Assembly (NCBI GenBank): GCA_900771805.1
Contig: CAAGPL010000009.1
Coordinates: forward strand, 15,537 to 79,536
Origin: Bacilli bacterium
Lineage (GTDB): Bacteria > Bacillota_I > Bacilli_A > RF39 > UBA660
Length of the DNA stretch: 64,000 bases
Direction: 5' to 3'
The notes beneath the pieces were generated by a model, which was not told the DNA's origin, did no database searches, and saw only the letters and a list, made by a program, of their open reading frames with translations. Shown here piece after piece: positions 23,894 through 33,654 of the stretch (positions are counted from its first letter, which is position 1; every line of letters begins with the position of its first letter). The position numbers and the translations under genes were made by a program.

Positions 23894-26800
23894 ATGAAAT
23901 TAAAGGAATATTTAAATAAAAATAAATTTTTAAAATATAGCCTAATGTCTTTAAGTGGACTTTTAGTTTTTATAATATTTTTCACATTTTTAATTAATAA
24001 TAATATTCTTAAGTTAAGAGGCGAAGTATATAATTTAAAGGATAATAATGGGGTTTTACAATTTGAAATGAATGATGTTAAAGATTCTATAAAAGATGGT
24101 AAAACTTATATAGATATTGGTATGGAAGATACTAAAACAATTAAGTTAATAGCTGACTTTAATGATACTGAAAGTGATAATAAAAAAATAGAATTTGAAA
24201 TTGATGAAGGTTTAGTATATCGTTCTTATCCAACTCTTAATGTTATTGATAATGATATAGAAACTCAAATAAAAGAAAGTGATAATTTATATACAGCAGT
24301 AAAAAAAGTAGAAAGACCAATTATAGAGGATCATTTATCTACACCTTCTGATATTTGGAAAAAAAGTGCTTATGGAAAGCTTACTTATTATATAAATAGT
24401 AATGTATCTAAAATAGAGATAAATATAAATATAAAAATAGATCAACTTAAGTTCTATGAAAATAAGTTTATTGATGGTGCTATTAAAGTAAAGGCTTATA
24501 ATAATGACAAAAACGTAGGTTCTATTGAAAAAAATGTTTTATATAATGGGAATGATAAATTTTCTATTAAAACAGTCCTTAGTACTGTTAATGGGTATAC
24601 TCCTAAAATAGTTCCTTCTACTGATAAAAATTCATATGGATTAACTTATTCTATAAATAATTATGCAAAATATGATTTTTCAAATGGTAGCGCAACTTAT
24701 ATTCCTTATTTTAAAAAGAAAATATATAAAATATATCTTCCTGAAAAAACAACATTTGACATTAATGATCCTAATTGTTTTGTTAATACTTCATCCATAT
24801 ATAAACCTGATAGTGTTAGTTATGATGAAAGTCTTAATTTAGTTACAGTAACTTATAATTCTTATAAACCAATAAATTATGGTATAAATGTAAAATATAA
24901 AGTAGATTCAACTGATAAATATGGCATTTATACTGCTAAAGAAAAATCTAGTGTATCTTATGAACTTTATGATGGAAAAATAATAGAAAACGTAGCAGGT
25001 GATAAGTTTAGTGTAGAAATTATAGATCCTAAATTAGTATCTCAAAAATTAAATGTAACAGCATCTGATGTATATGAAGATGATAATGATGAAACATATA
25101 TATTTGGTCCTATTTTTTTAATAGATAATAAAATTAGTTATGCAAATATTGAAGATACAGTTTTAGAATATAAAATAGATTCTAATTATGAAGCAGTTAA
25201 AGTAACATTTCCAAAACCACGTAATAGTAGAATATATGATTTATATTATAAAACAAACAAAAATGATAATTGGAAAAAATATGAAAAAATAAATAATAAT
25301 ACAACTTTATTTACTATTTCTAAATATGATGTTGCTTTAGAAGAAGATGAATATTTTACTAGAGTAAAAGCAACTATTAGTGATTTTGAAAGTGGTTATT
25401 CATCAAGTGAGGCTGCACCAAAGAGAAATGATAATGCAACAGTATATGGTAATTTAAAAAGTAATTATAAAGAAGCAAAAGTAGATTTTTATACATATAT
25501 TAAAAATGAAGATTATGATGTATGTTATGATGATATTTCAAATGACAGTTGTAAGTCATGGAATCATTTAAGTGGTAAAGTTATTTATACTAATGAAAAT
25601 ATAGCAGTACCAATGGCAAGCAATGTTTTATTTAAATTTGATAAAATGTCAGTTTCAAATGGTGATAACTTTATAATTAATGGAACTTTAAAATTATTTA
25701 CTATTTATCCATATGAAACAAGATTATATTTAGATAATACTAAAATATATTTAAGACAGCCTAAAGGATTAACTGTTAGTTTATCAAGTTTAAAAATAAC
25801 AAATGAAATTGGTAAAAAATTAGATATACCTAGTGAAAATATAAAAAAGATGACAAATAATAATGGTGATATAATTTATGTTATTGATACTAATTATATG
25901 GTAGGTGGTTATTTTACATCTAAATTAAACGTAAAAAATTTAAATATAGAAGTAAAATATAACGTAAATAATGATTGTGATATTTCAAATATAAGATTAA
26001 ATGAATTATTAACATGGGGAAGTGATAATTATAACTATAGTAAAATTAATACCATAGTTGATATTCATGATATGAATTCAAATGGAAAAACAGATGATAG
26101 AATATTTGATACTTCAAGTCAAGCTATTTCTATTTTGCAATCTAAAAGTGTGGTATTATCTACTAGTATAGAAAAAGAAGGAGAAATATCATTACCTTAT
26201 GATCCTGAAAATAAAGATACTATTTTAAATTTATATTCTAAAGATTCATTTAGCTATAATATAAATATTAAAAATAATACTGATGGAGAAGTAAAAGATT
26301 ATATTTTATATTTACCTATACCTAAAAGTGAATATAATTTTGGATCTAAATTTCAGGATGAAGCTTTTACTTGGAATATGAAATTAACAAAAAAGCCTAA
26401 ATTACCAGATGGATATAAAGTATTATATGCTATTAATAAAACTAAATCAAAATCTATATCTTATGATGATTTAACATACGTAAGTGATATAAAAGATGAA
26501 GATTTAAAAGATGTTATAATGGTAAAAATTATATCTAATAAAAAATTACTTAAAGGAGAAAAACAGAAATTAAATATTTCTTTAAGTTCATCTGAGTCTA
26601 GAGCTTCAAGTATAGAAAAATTAGGTAGTATAAATATATGGAATCCGTTATCAATTTTAAATACAACTAGTATATCTGGTGAATTTAAAGGAAATAAGGT
26701 TGCAACAAAATTATTGTTTCCTGAGTTATCTGGAAGAATATTTCTTGATAATAATTTAAATGGTATTTATGATGAAGATATTGATAAAATAGTGTCAGCA

Positions 26801-27781
26801 TCTAAAATAGAATTATATAAACTTAAAGATGATAATTTATATGAACTAATCTCTTTAGATGGTGATATTTTAATAGATAATAAAACAGGTCAATATTATA
26901 TTAATGATTCTAAGTATTTAAATGAAGGAATTTACGCATTAAAGTTTACTTTACCTGATGAATATAATATTTTAGAAAATAACGTAATTGATAAATCTGG
27001 ATGGATAAAAAATATTAAGGTAAATGGAATGCCTATTAATAACTTAAATGTTCCTTTATTAAAATATGATTTAGATTTTAATATAATAAAAGAAGAAATA
27101 GTTGCAAAAGATGAATCAGCTTTAATATCTATAAATAATATATTACCTAGTTATTTTGATATTATAAAAGATGATATAAAAGCTTATTCTTGGAAGGTTA
27201 ATGAAAATTATACTGATTATGTTGAAATAGAAGATAATAATGATTATAAAACAATTGTAAAAGGTTTAAAAGAAATTAATCAAGCACTACTTGAAGTAAC
27301 TATTAATGATAAATATGGTAAAAAATTAACTAAGAATTTTTATGTTACTGTAAAAGAAGATGTAAAACCAGTTATAGAAGCTAGTGATGTATCACTATTT
27401 GTTAATGATAGGTTTGAATATGAAAAATATATAAAAGAAGCATATGATTATAAAAATAGTAAAATATTACTTGATTTTAAATTAAATGGTAATGCAACAT
27501 ATCAAACAGATGCTGTAATAGAAAATGGTATAGTAACAAAAGAAGGAACATATAAAATAAAATATACTGTAAGTGATAGATATGGAAATTATGGATATAA
27601 AGAAATTAATTTATATGTTAAAAAGAAGACTATTAATGATGTTATAAATGATTCTATTAATACAATAACTAATCCAAAAACTTATGATAATATATTTACA
27701 TATGTATATATATTAATAGGTTCAGCACTTACTATTACTTTGATAATTTTTAATTTTATAAAACAAAAAGAACAAGACTAA
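23894..27781 (+). CDS. Large membrane-anchored surface protein with SdrD-B-like and Ig-like domains
   Basis: About 1295 residues. An N-terminal hydrophobic segment (about 15-38) acts as signal or anchor. A very long Asn/Asp/Lys-rich beta-strand region follows, with GLTYSINNYA, DEYFTRVKATISD and similar strands. An SdrD-B-like calcium module sits at about residues 945-1050 (GRIFLDNNLNGIYDED), and a second loop of dockerin-like type is at NDMNSNGKTDD-like positions. One or two Ig-like domains follow, then a C-terminal membrane helix (about 1265-1288) with a short KQKEQD tail. There is no LPxTG, so it is held by the membrane rather than by sortase. It is a monocistronic gene between two synthetase genes. 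It looks like an adhesin or wall-spanning structural protein; the exact role is unknown. Confidence 0.8.
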   Translation: MKLKEYLNKNKFLKYSLMSLSGLLVFIIFFTFLINNNILKLRGEVYNLKDNNGVLQFEMNDVKDSIKDGKTYIDIGMEDTKTIKLIADFNDTESDNKKIEFEIDEGLVYRSYPTLNVIDNDIETQIKESDNLYTAVKKVERPIIEDHLSTPSDIWKKSAYGKLTYYINSNVSKIEININIKIDQLKFYENKFIDGAIKVKAYNNDKNVGSIEKNVLYNGNDKFSIKTVLSTVNGYTPKIVPSTDKNSYGLTYSINNYAKYDFSNGSATYIPYFKKKIYKIYLPEKTTFDINDPNCFVNTSSIYKPDSVSYDESLNLVTVTYNSYKPINYGINVKYKVDSTDKYGIYTAKEKSSVSYELYDGKIIENVAGDKFSVEIIDPKLVSQKLNVTASDVYEDDNDETYIFGPIFLIDNKISYANIEDTVLEYKIDSNYEAVKVTFPKPRNSRIYDLYYKTNKNDNWKKYEKINNNTTLFTISKYDVALEEDEYFTRVKATISDFESGYSSSEAAPKRNDNATVYGNLKSNYKEAKVDFYTYIKNEDYDVCYDDISNDSCKSWNHLSGKVIYTNENIAVPMASNVLFKFDKMSVSNGDNFIINGTLKLFTIYPYETRLYLDNTKIYLRQPKGLTVSLSSLKITNEIGKKLDIPSENIKKMTNNNGDIIYVIDTNYMVGGYFTSKLNVKNLNIEVKYNVNNDCDISNIRLNELLTWGSDNYNYSKINTIVDIHDMNSNGKTDDRIFDTSSQAISILQSKSVVLSTSIEKEGEISLPYDPENKDTILNLYSKDSFSYNINIKNNTDGEVKDYILYLPIPKSEYNFGSKFQDEAFTWNMKLTKKPKLPDGYKVLYAINKTKSKSISYDDLTYVSDIKDEDLKDVIMVKIISNKKLLKGEKQKLNISLSSSESRASSIEKLGSINIWNPLSILNTTSISGEFKGNKVATKLLFPELSGRIFLDNNLNGIYDEDIDKIVSASKIELYKLKDDNLYELISLDGDILIDNKTGQYYINDSKYLNEGIYALKFTLPDEYNILENNVIDKSGWIKNIKVNGMPINNLNVPLLKYDLDFNIIKEEIVAKDESALISINNILPSYFDIIKDDIKAYSWKVNENYTDYVEIEDNNDYKTIVKGLKEINQALLEVTINDKYGKKLTKNFYVTVKEDVKPVIEASDVSLFVNDRFEYEKYIKEAYDYKNSKILLDFKLNGNATYQTDAVIENGIVTKEGTYKIKYTVSDRYGNYGYKEINLYVKKKTINDVINDSINTITNPKTYDNIFTYVYILIGSALTITLIIFNFIKQKEQD

Positions 27782-27803
27782 AATTTTAAGTTTTGTTCTT
27801 TTT
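27764..27803 (+). terminator. Terminator after the surface protein gene
   Basis: caaaaagaacaa / ttgttctttttc stem spanning the stop codon. Confidence 0.7.
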
Positions 27804-27804
27804 C

Positions 27805-27833
27805 TTGATTATTATAATAATTTAATATATACT
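27805..27833 (+). promoter_or_regulatory. Sigma-A promoter of proS
   Basis: TTGATT (27805-27810), 17-nt spacer, TATACT (27828-27833). Confidence 0.65.
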
Positions 27834-27862
27834 TTTATTTAGGAAAAGGATAGTGTTATATT

Positions 27863-29560
27863 ATGAAACTTAAAAATGCTTATTTTTATACTTTAAGAGA
27901 AAATTCTAAAGATGAAGAATCTTTAAGTGGAAACCTTTTAACTAGAGGTGGTATGATAAAGAAAAGTTCATCTGGTGTTTATATGTATTTACCACTTGGT
28001 TATAAAGTAATTAAAAATATTGAAAAAATAATAAGGGAAGAAATGGAAAATATTAATGCTGGTGAATTATTAATGCCAGCTTTAATACCTGAGGAGATAT
28101 ATATTGCATCAAAAAGACGTGATACATTTGGTAGTGATATGTTTTCTTTAAAAGATAGGTTTGATAAAGCATATGCTCTAGCACCAACTCATGAAGAGTT
28201 ATTTACAATAGCAGCACAAGCAAAAGTTAAATCATATAAAGATTTACCATTTAGTATTTATCAAATTCAGGATAAATTTAGAGATGAACCTAGATGTAGA
28301 TATGGACTTATTAGAGTAAGAGAATTTTTAATGAAAGATGCATATTCTTTTGATATGGATGAAAAAGGACTTAATGATTCATATAATAATATGTATAATG
28401 CTTATAAGAAAATTTTTACAAGGTTAGGAATTAATTATAAGATAGTAAAATCAGATACTGGTTCTATGGGTGGTTTACTATCAGAAGAATTTCAAGCAAT
28501 TACTTCAATTGGTGAAGACAAATTAGTTATATGTGATAGTTGTGGATATGCTGCTAATAGTGATATTGCAAAGTGTACATTACTTACAAAGAAAAGTGAT
28601 AGTGATATAAAAATAAGGGAACTTATTAAAACTCCATCTGTAGGTACCATAGATGATGTTTCTAAATATTTAGAATGTGATAAAGAAGAAATTGTTAAGA
28701 CATTAATATATAAAATAGATGGTAAGTTTTATGCAGTTTTAATAAAAGGTAGTATGGAAGTAAATGAATCTAAATTAAAAAAACTTTTAAATGCTAATTG
28801 TGTTATATTAGCTAGTGTAGATGAAGTAGAAACTGTTACACATGCTAAATTAGGGTTTGCAGGTCCTATAGGTCTTGATATTCCAATTATAATGGATTGT
28901 GAAGTTTCTGTTATGAGAAACTTTGTAGTAGGAGCTAATAAAACAGACTATCACTATAAAAATGTTAATTTAGAAGATTTTAATTATCTTATGATTGCAG
29001 ATATAAGATGTATTACTTTAGATGATTGTTGCCCAGAGTGTGGTAAAAAGCTTGAATTTAAAAATGGTATAGAAATTGGAAATACATTTAAACTTGGAAC
29101 TAAGTATTCCGAAAGTTTAGGCTTGACGTATTTAAATAAAGAAAATGATAATGTTGCTGTATGGATGGGATGTTATGGTATTGGTCTTGGTAGATGTATG
29201 GCCGCTGTTGTTGAACAAAATAATGATTCTAAAGGAATAATTTGGCCTATTGAAATAGCTCCATTTAAAGTAGCTATAGTAGTTGTTAATACATTAGATA
29301 GTGCTCAAATGGATGCTGCTAATTATTTATATAACGAACTTAAAAAAAATGGTATTTCAACTATATTGGATGATAGAGAAGAAAGGGTTGGAGTAAAGTT
29401 TAATGATATGGATTTAATAGGTATTCCAATTAGACTTACTATAGGAAATAAAATATCAGAACAAATAGTAGAAATAAAACAAAGAAAAAAAGAAGAATTT
29501 GAAGAAACTTCATTGTATGATGCTCTATCTAAGATTGAAGATATAATAGATGGTGATTAA
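27863..29560 (+). CDS. proS: Prolyl-tRNA synthetase (bacterial type)
   Basis: This 565-residue class II synthetase has motif 1 around GYKVIKNIEKIIREEMENI, motif 2 around FRDEPRCRYGLIRVREFLMKDAYSFD, the editing insertion (INS) from ~225 to ~380, and motif 3 in CYGIGLGRCMAAVVEQ. The anticodon-binding domain completes it. It has the bacterial (insertion-containing) architecture. Two Cys pairs flank the insertion (CDSCG and CPEC), which may bind a metal. It is a single gene with its own promoter and terminator. Confidence 0.98.
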   Translation: MKLKNAYFYTLRENSKDEESLSGNLLTRGGMIKKSSSGVYMYLPLGYKVIKNIEKIIREEMENINAGELLMPALIPEEIYIASKRRDTFGSDMFSLKDRFDKAYALAPTHEELFTIAAQAKVKSYKDLPFSIYQIQDKFRDEPRCRYGLIRVREFLMKDAYSFDMDEKGLNDSYNNMYNAYKKIFTRLGINYKIVKSDTGSMGGLLSEEFQAITSIGEDKLVICDSCGYAANSDIAKCTLLTKKSDSDIKIRELIKTPSVGTIDDVSKYLECDKEEIVKTLIYKIDGKFYAVLIKGSMEVNESKLKKLLNANCVILASVDEVETVTHAKLGFAGPIGLDIPIIMDCEVSVMRNFVVGANKTDYHYKNVNLEDFNYLMIADIRCITLDDCCPECGKKLEFKNGIEIGNTFKLGTKYSESLGLTYLNKENDNVAVWMGCYGIGLGRCMAAVVEQNNDSKGIIWPIEIAPFKVAIVVVNTLDSAQMDAANYLYNELKKNGISTILDDREERVGVKFNDMDLIGIPIRLTIGNKISEQIVEIKQRKKEEFEETSLYDALSKIEDIIDGD

Positions 29561-29586
29561 AAATAGCATTTTTTGCTATTTTTTTC
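29559..29586 (+). terminator. Terminator after proS
   Basis: aaaaatagca / tgctattttt perfect hairpin plus T run. Confidence 0.85.
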
Positions 29587-29602
29587 ATTTTTTAATAAAA
29601 TT

Positions 29603-29630
29603 CCGAGGGTTTATAAAACTTTTGACGAAT
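29603..29630 (+). promoter_or_regulatory. Candidate sigma-H-like promoter of dnaG-rpoD
   Basis: AGGGTTT (29606-29612), 11 nt, GACGAAT (29624-29630). This fits the sigma-H pattern (AGGAwww, 11-12 nt, RnnGAAT) except for G in place of A. The Bacillus sigA operon has a sigma-H promoter. The CCGAGGG portion recurs upstream of the peptide-exporter operon. Confidence 0.45.
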
Positions 29631-29653
29631 AATTATATTAGGAGGTATGTTTT

Positions 29654-31393
29654 ATGAATAAAATACCTTATGATGAAATTCTTAATATTCAAAGAAAAGT
29701 AAATATTGTAGATGTTATTCAAAATTACCTTCCAATTGAAAAAAAAGGTAAGAATTATTTTGCAATATGTCCTTTTCATGATGATCATAATCCAAGTCTT
29801 TCTATATCACCAGAAAAACAAATATATACATGTTTTGTATGTGGAGCTTCTGGTAATGTGTTTAATTTTGTTATGAATTATGAAAATATAAGTTTTTCTT
29901 CTGCTGTTTTGAAAGTTGCTAATTTAGCAGGAATTAATATTGATATAAAACAAGATAATAAAGAACAAATAAGAGATACAAAATATGATTCATACTATAA
30001 AATATTTGATATAGCAAATAAGTATTATCAAAATAATTTAAATTCTAAATATGGTACTAAAGCTTTAGAATATTTAAAAAAACGTAATATTACAAAAGAT
30101 ATTATTAAAGAATTTGAAATTGGATTATCACTAAATGATAATTTAATTAGTAAACTTTTAAGTTCTAAGGGATATAATTTGAACAGTTTAGAAGAATTAG
30201 GGTTATGTGGTATTAAAGATAAATTTTTATATGATATTTTTAGAAATAGAATTATGTTTCCACTTAAAGATTCTTTAGGTAATGTAGTTGGATTTTCTGG
30301 AAGAATATATAATGGTGAAAATGATAGTAAGTATATCAATTCCAAGGAATCTGTTGTATTTAAAAAAGGAAAAACATTATATAACTATAAAAATGCTTTA
30401 AAAGAAGCTAAAGAACAAAAGCAAATAATAATAGTTGAAGGTTTTATGGATGTTATAAGACTTTATACTATAGGAATTAAAAATGTAGTTGCAACTATGG
30501 GAACTGCAATAACAAAAGATCATGTATCACTTATTATGAAATTATCAAAAAATGTTGTTTTATTATTTGATGGTGATAAGGCTGGAGAAAAAGCAACTAT
30601 AAGTGCTATAGATGAATTAAGTAAGGTAAATATTGAACCTAAAATAATAAGATTAGAAGATAACTTAGATCCTGATGATTATATTATAAAAAAGGGTAAG
30701 GATGCGTTTTTAATGCATCTTAATAATCCTATTTCTAAGCTTGATTTTGTACTTAATATAAAAAGAAGTAAAACTGATTTTAAAGATTATAATGAAATAT
30801 CTAATTATATAAAAGAAGCGGCTAAAGAAATTAGTAAAATAGATGATAAGATAGTATATGAATTAACTATTAAAAGGTTAGCAAAAGAAACTTCAGTTGA
30901 TATTGATACAATAAAAAATATTATAGGTAATATACCTTCTGATAAAAAAGAGATTATATATAAGCCAAAAAAAGTTAAAATGGATAAATATGAATTAGCG
31001 GAAAATTATCTTATACATTACATGTTAAGAGATCCTAATGCTATTTTAGTTTATCAGAACAATGTTTCTTATTTATCTTTTAAGAATCTTAATTTATTAG
31101 CGCTTAAAATACTTGAATTTTATGAGAAAAATGGTTATATTAATGTAACAGATTTTACTGTATTTTTAGAAGATGATGAAAGTTTAATTAATGAAGTTTT
31201 AAAAATTGATTCTATTAAATTACCAGACAAAGTAGATGTTAATGTTATAAAAGAATATATAAAAACAATAGATGATGGAATAATAAAAAAAGAAATAAAA
31301 AATATTAAAGAAAAAATAAGTGTAGAACAAGATGTTGCAAAAAAAGTAATTTTATTAGAAAAACTTGCAATGTTAAAGAAGAGGGAGTGTTAA
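29654..31393 (+). CDS. dnaG: DNA primase
   Basis: 579 residues. The N-terminal zinc finger is [10 protein letters not shown]...CFVCG. The TOPRIM catalytic core (about 250-340) has VEGFMDVIR and [12 protein letters not shown], and a C-terminal helicase-binding region completes it. It makes RNA primers for replication with DnaB/DnaC helicase. The start follows ggaggt. It forms an operon with rpoD (2-nt gap), the classical macromolecular-synthesis arrangement. Confidence 0.97.
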   Translation: MNKIPYDEILNIQRKVNIVDVIQNYLPIEKKGKNYFAICPFHDDHNPSLSISPEKQIYTCFVCGASGNVFNFVMNYENISFSSAVLKVANLAGINIDIKQDNKEQIRDTKYDSYYKIFDIANKYYQNNLNSKYGTKALEYLKKRNITKDIIKEFEIGLSLNDNLISKLLSSKGYNLNSLEELGLCGIKDKFLYDIFRNRIMFPLKDSLGNVVGFSGRIYNGENDSKYINSKESVVFKKGKTLYNYKNALKEAKEQKQIIIVEGFMDVIRLYTIGIKNVVATMGTAITKDHVSLIMKLSKNVVLLFDGDKAGEKATISAIDELSKVNIEPKIIRLEDNLDPDDYIIKKGKDAFLMHLNNPISKLDFVLNIKRSKTDFKDYNEISNYIKEAAKEISKIDDKIVYELTIKRLAKETSVDIDTIKNIIGNIPSDKKEIIYKPKKVKMDKYELAENYLIHYMLRDPNAILVYQNNVSYLSFKNLNLLALKILEFYEKNGYINVTDFTVFLEDDESLINEVLKIDSIKLPDKVDVNVIKEYIKTIDDGIIKKEIKNIKEKISVEQDVAKKVILLEKLAMLKKREC

Positions 31394-31395
31394 AT

Positions 31396-32484
31396 ATGAA
31401 AGAAATAAAAACGTTTGAACAAAGAAAAAAAGAATTAATTGAAAATGGTAAAAAAAAGGGAGTATTAACATATGAAGAACTTGCTGAAAATTTAAAAGGA
31501 CTTGAGCTAGATAGTGATTCATTAGATGATTTATATAATGCTTTTCATGAAAATAATATTGAGATAATATCTGAAGATTTTGATGATGCTGATGATGGTG
31601 CTGATGATGGTGATGCATTATCCTTAGAAGATGTTGCATTGCCTAAAAATGCAAGTATAAATGATCCTGTTAGAATGTATTTAAAGGAAATAGGAAAGAT
31701 AAGTTTACTTAGTTTAGATGAGGAACTTGCACTTTCTAAGAGGGTAGAAGAAGGCGATGAAGAAGCTAAAAAAACACTTGCAGAATCAAATTTAAGATTA
31801 GTTGTATCAATAGCAAAAAGATATGTTGGAAGAAATTTATCATTTCTAGATTTAATTCAAGAAGGAAATATTGGTCTTATGAAAGCAGTTGATAAGTTTG
31901 ATGCATCAAAAGGATATAAGTTTTCAACATATGCAACATGGTGGATAAGACAAGCTATAACTCGTGCTATAGCAGACCAAGCAAAGACTATTCGTGTTCC
32001 TGTTCATATGGTAGAGACTATTAATAAGTTAAAAAGAATACAAAGACAGATGACACTAGAACTTAATAGAGAACCAACAGAAGAAGAATTAGCTAAAAAG
32101 ATGGGAACTACTGAAGAAAAAGTAAGAGAAATATTTAAAATATCTCAAGATCCTTTATCACTAGAAACTCCAATTGGTGAGGAAGATGATTCTCATTTAG
32201 GTGATTTCCTTAAAGATGAAAGTTCTATGTCACCAGAAGAATATGCAATAAATGAAGTATTAAAAGATGAAATACAAGAAGTATTATGTACACTTACTCC
32301 TCGTGAAGAAGAAGTATTAAAATTACGTTTTGGTCTTAAAGGTGGAACATGTCATACACTAGAAGAAGTAGGTAATATGTTTGGAGTAACAAGAGAAAGA
32401 ATAAGACAAATTGAAGCAAAAGCTCTAAGAAAATTAAGACATCCTTCAAGATCTAGAAAATTAAAGGATTATTTAAGTGACTAA
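31396..32484 (+). CDS. rpoD: Principal RNA polymerase sigma factor (sigma-A/RpoD)
   Basis: 362 residues. It has a short region 1.1 ending in an acidic Asp/Glu/Ala tract (about 60-78), then region 1.2 ([17 protein letters not shown]) and region 2 ([37 protein letters not shown]). Region 3 follows, and region 4 carries the helix-turn-helix ([19 protein letters not shown]). It recognises the TTGACA/TATAAT promoters seen throughout the window. The ATG at 31396 follows gggag; a GTG at 31387 lies in that site. trmK overlaps its end. Confidence 0.98.
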   Translation: MKEIKTFEQRKKELIENGKKKGVLTYEELAENLKGLELDSDSLDDLYNAFHENNIEIISEDFDDADDGADDGDALSLEDVALPKNASINDPVRMYLKEIGKISLLSLDEELALSKRVEEGDEEAKKTLAESNLRLVVSIAKRYVGRNLSFLDLIQEGNIGLMKAVDKFDASKGYKFSTYATWWIRQAITRAIADQAKTIRVPVHMVETINKLKRIQRQMTLELNREPTEEELAKKMGTTEEKVREIFKISQDPLSLETPIGEEDDSHLGDFLKDESSMSPEEYAINEVLKDEIQEVLCTLTPREEEVLKLRFGLKGGTCHTLEEVGNMFGVTRERIRQIEAKALRKLRHPSRSRKLKDYLSD

Positions 32485-33160
32485 TTTGAAATTATCAAAT
32501 AGACTTTTAAAAATTGCATCACTAGTAAAAAATCATGATGTAATTATTGATGTGGGATGTGATCATGCACTTCTTGATATATATTTAACTAAAAATAAAA
32601 TAGTAAAAAAAGCAATTGCAACAGATATTACTAATGGTGCCATTAATATGGCCTTAAAAAATGTTTCTTATTATGATTGTTTAAATGTAGATGTAAGATT
32701 AGGAGATGGTCTTGATACTTTAAAAAAAGAAGATAAAGTATCTCTTATTATAATGTCAGGTTTAGGTAATCAAAAAATAGTTAGTATTTTAAATAATAAT
32801 AAAGAAAAAATATGTAATGTAAATGAACTTATTATTCAATCTAATACTGGATATTATGAACTTAGAAAAGAAGTAGTAAAATTAGGGTATTTTATAGAAG
32901 ATGAAGTATTAATAAAAGAAAATAATATTATATATGTTATTATAAAGTTTAAAAAAGGCAAAAGAAGATATAGTAATAAACAATTATACTTCGGACCAAT
33001 ACTATTAAAAAATAAAGATACGTTATTTAAAGAATTAATATATAAAGATATTAATAAAAATAAATTAATATTAGATAATCTTCCAAGTAAAAAAGTATTA
33101 AAATGTTTAGAATTAAATTTAAAAATAAAAAAATTAAAAAAAGAAATTAAAGGATTATAA
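32477..33160 (+). CDS. trmK: tRNA (adenine22-N1)-methyltransferase TrmK
   Basis: 227 residues, GTG start overlapping the rpoD stop. The N-terminal Rossmann domain has the SAM motif [15 protein letters not shown] and the acidic loop ATDITNGAI, plus [12 protein letters not shown] and [13 protein letters not shown]-terminal helical coiled coil follows, typical of TrmK/YqfN. It methylates A22 of tRNA. The rpoD-trmK order matches Bacillus. Confidence 0.95.
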   Translation: MTNLKLSNRLLKIASLVKNHDVIIDVGCDHALLDIYLTKNKIVKKAIATDITNGAINMALKNVSYYDCLNVDVRLGDGLDTLKKEDKVSLIIMSGLGNQKIVSILNNNKEKICNVNELIIQSNTGYYELRKEVVKLGYFIEDEVLIKENNIIYVIIKFKKGKRRYSNKQLYFGPILLKNKDTLFKELIYKDINKNKLILDNLPSKKVLKCLELNLKIKKLKKEIKGL

Positions 33161-33178
33161 TATTTAATTTCTTTTTTT
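33137..33178. terminator. Bidirectional terminator between trmK and yqfQ
   Basis: aaaaaagaaattaaa / tttaatttcttttttt stem; the A/T tracts on both sides allow it to serve both convergent genes. Confidence 0.75.
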
Positions 33179-33527
33179 ATATAAAAAATGTTGGAGAAAA
33201 ATCATTTTTGTTTTCTAAATTATTCTTTTCTTCTACTTTTTTAATGTTTAAATTATTATTATTTTCTTTTTGGCCAATATTTTTAAATTCTTTTCCTATT
33301 TTTCCTATTGTCTTTAAATTATTAAACATGGGTTTAACTTGATAGTATAACGGTATTGCTTGATTTACTACATTAAGAGTTTTTTGAGCATTAGAAAGTA
33401 TTGAAGAAATATTTAATTTTCCAAGTAAACCAGTTGCTCCTTTTAGTGTTGTGGCAGAAGATGAAATGGTATTTGGCATGGATAAATATGCAGGATTTGC
33501 CATATAATATGGAACTTGATTAAACAT
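33177..33527 (-). CDS. yqfQ: YqfQ/VrrA-type spore coat protein
   Basis: This 116-residue protein starts FNQVPYYMANPAYLS and has a hydrophobic middle with LLGKLNISSILSNAQKTLNVVNQAIPLYYQVKPMFNNLKT, a pattern of the YqfQ (VrrA) family. The C-terminal tail is polar and Asn/Glu-rich. YqfQ is a coat-associated protein encoded near trmK in Bacillus. A sigma-K-like promoter lies upstream on the same strand, and the start follows gaggtga. The Bacillus protein has a longer repeat-rich tail. Confidence 0.8.
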   Translation of the reverse strand: MFNQVPYYMANPAYLSMPNTISSSATTLKGATGLLGKLNISSILSNAQKTLNVVNQAIPLYYQVKPMFNNLKTIGKIGKEFKNIGQKENNNNLNIKKVEEKNNLENKNDFSPTFFI

Positions 33528-33543
33528 TTTATCACCTCTATAT

Positions 33544-33571
33544 TAATATATGAAAAAATATTTAAATGGTT
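33544..33571 (-). promoter_or_regulatory. Candidate sigma-K promoter of yqfQ
   Basis: On the minus strand: AAC, a 16-nt spacer, then CATATATTA (33552-33544), an exact match to mAC-16-CATAnnnTA. It fits late mother-cell expression of a coat gene. Confidence 0.6.
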
Positions 33572-33597
33572 TAATTAAATATAGGTAATTATTTATG

Positions 33598-33625
33598 TTG
33601 TTTTTCATCTTAATTATGATATAAT
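33598..33625 (+). promoter_or_regulatory. Promoter of pilC-pilD
   Basis: TTGTTT (33598-33603), 16-nt spacer, extended -10 TGaTATAAT (TATAAT 33620-33625). Confidence 0.6.
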
Positions 33626-33654
33626 ATTTTTATAGAATAGGAAGGTATTTAAAA

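Noticed and set aside
31373..31639. His/Gln-rich minus-strand reading over the start of rpoD
   Set aside because: The His-rich composition is the reverse complement of the Asp/Ala/Asp codons of the acidic tract in the sigma factor; not a gene.
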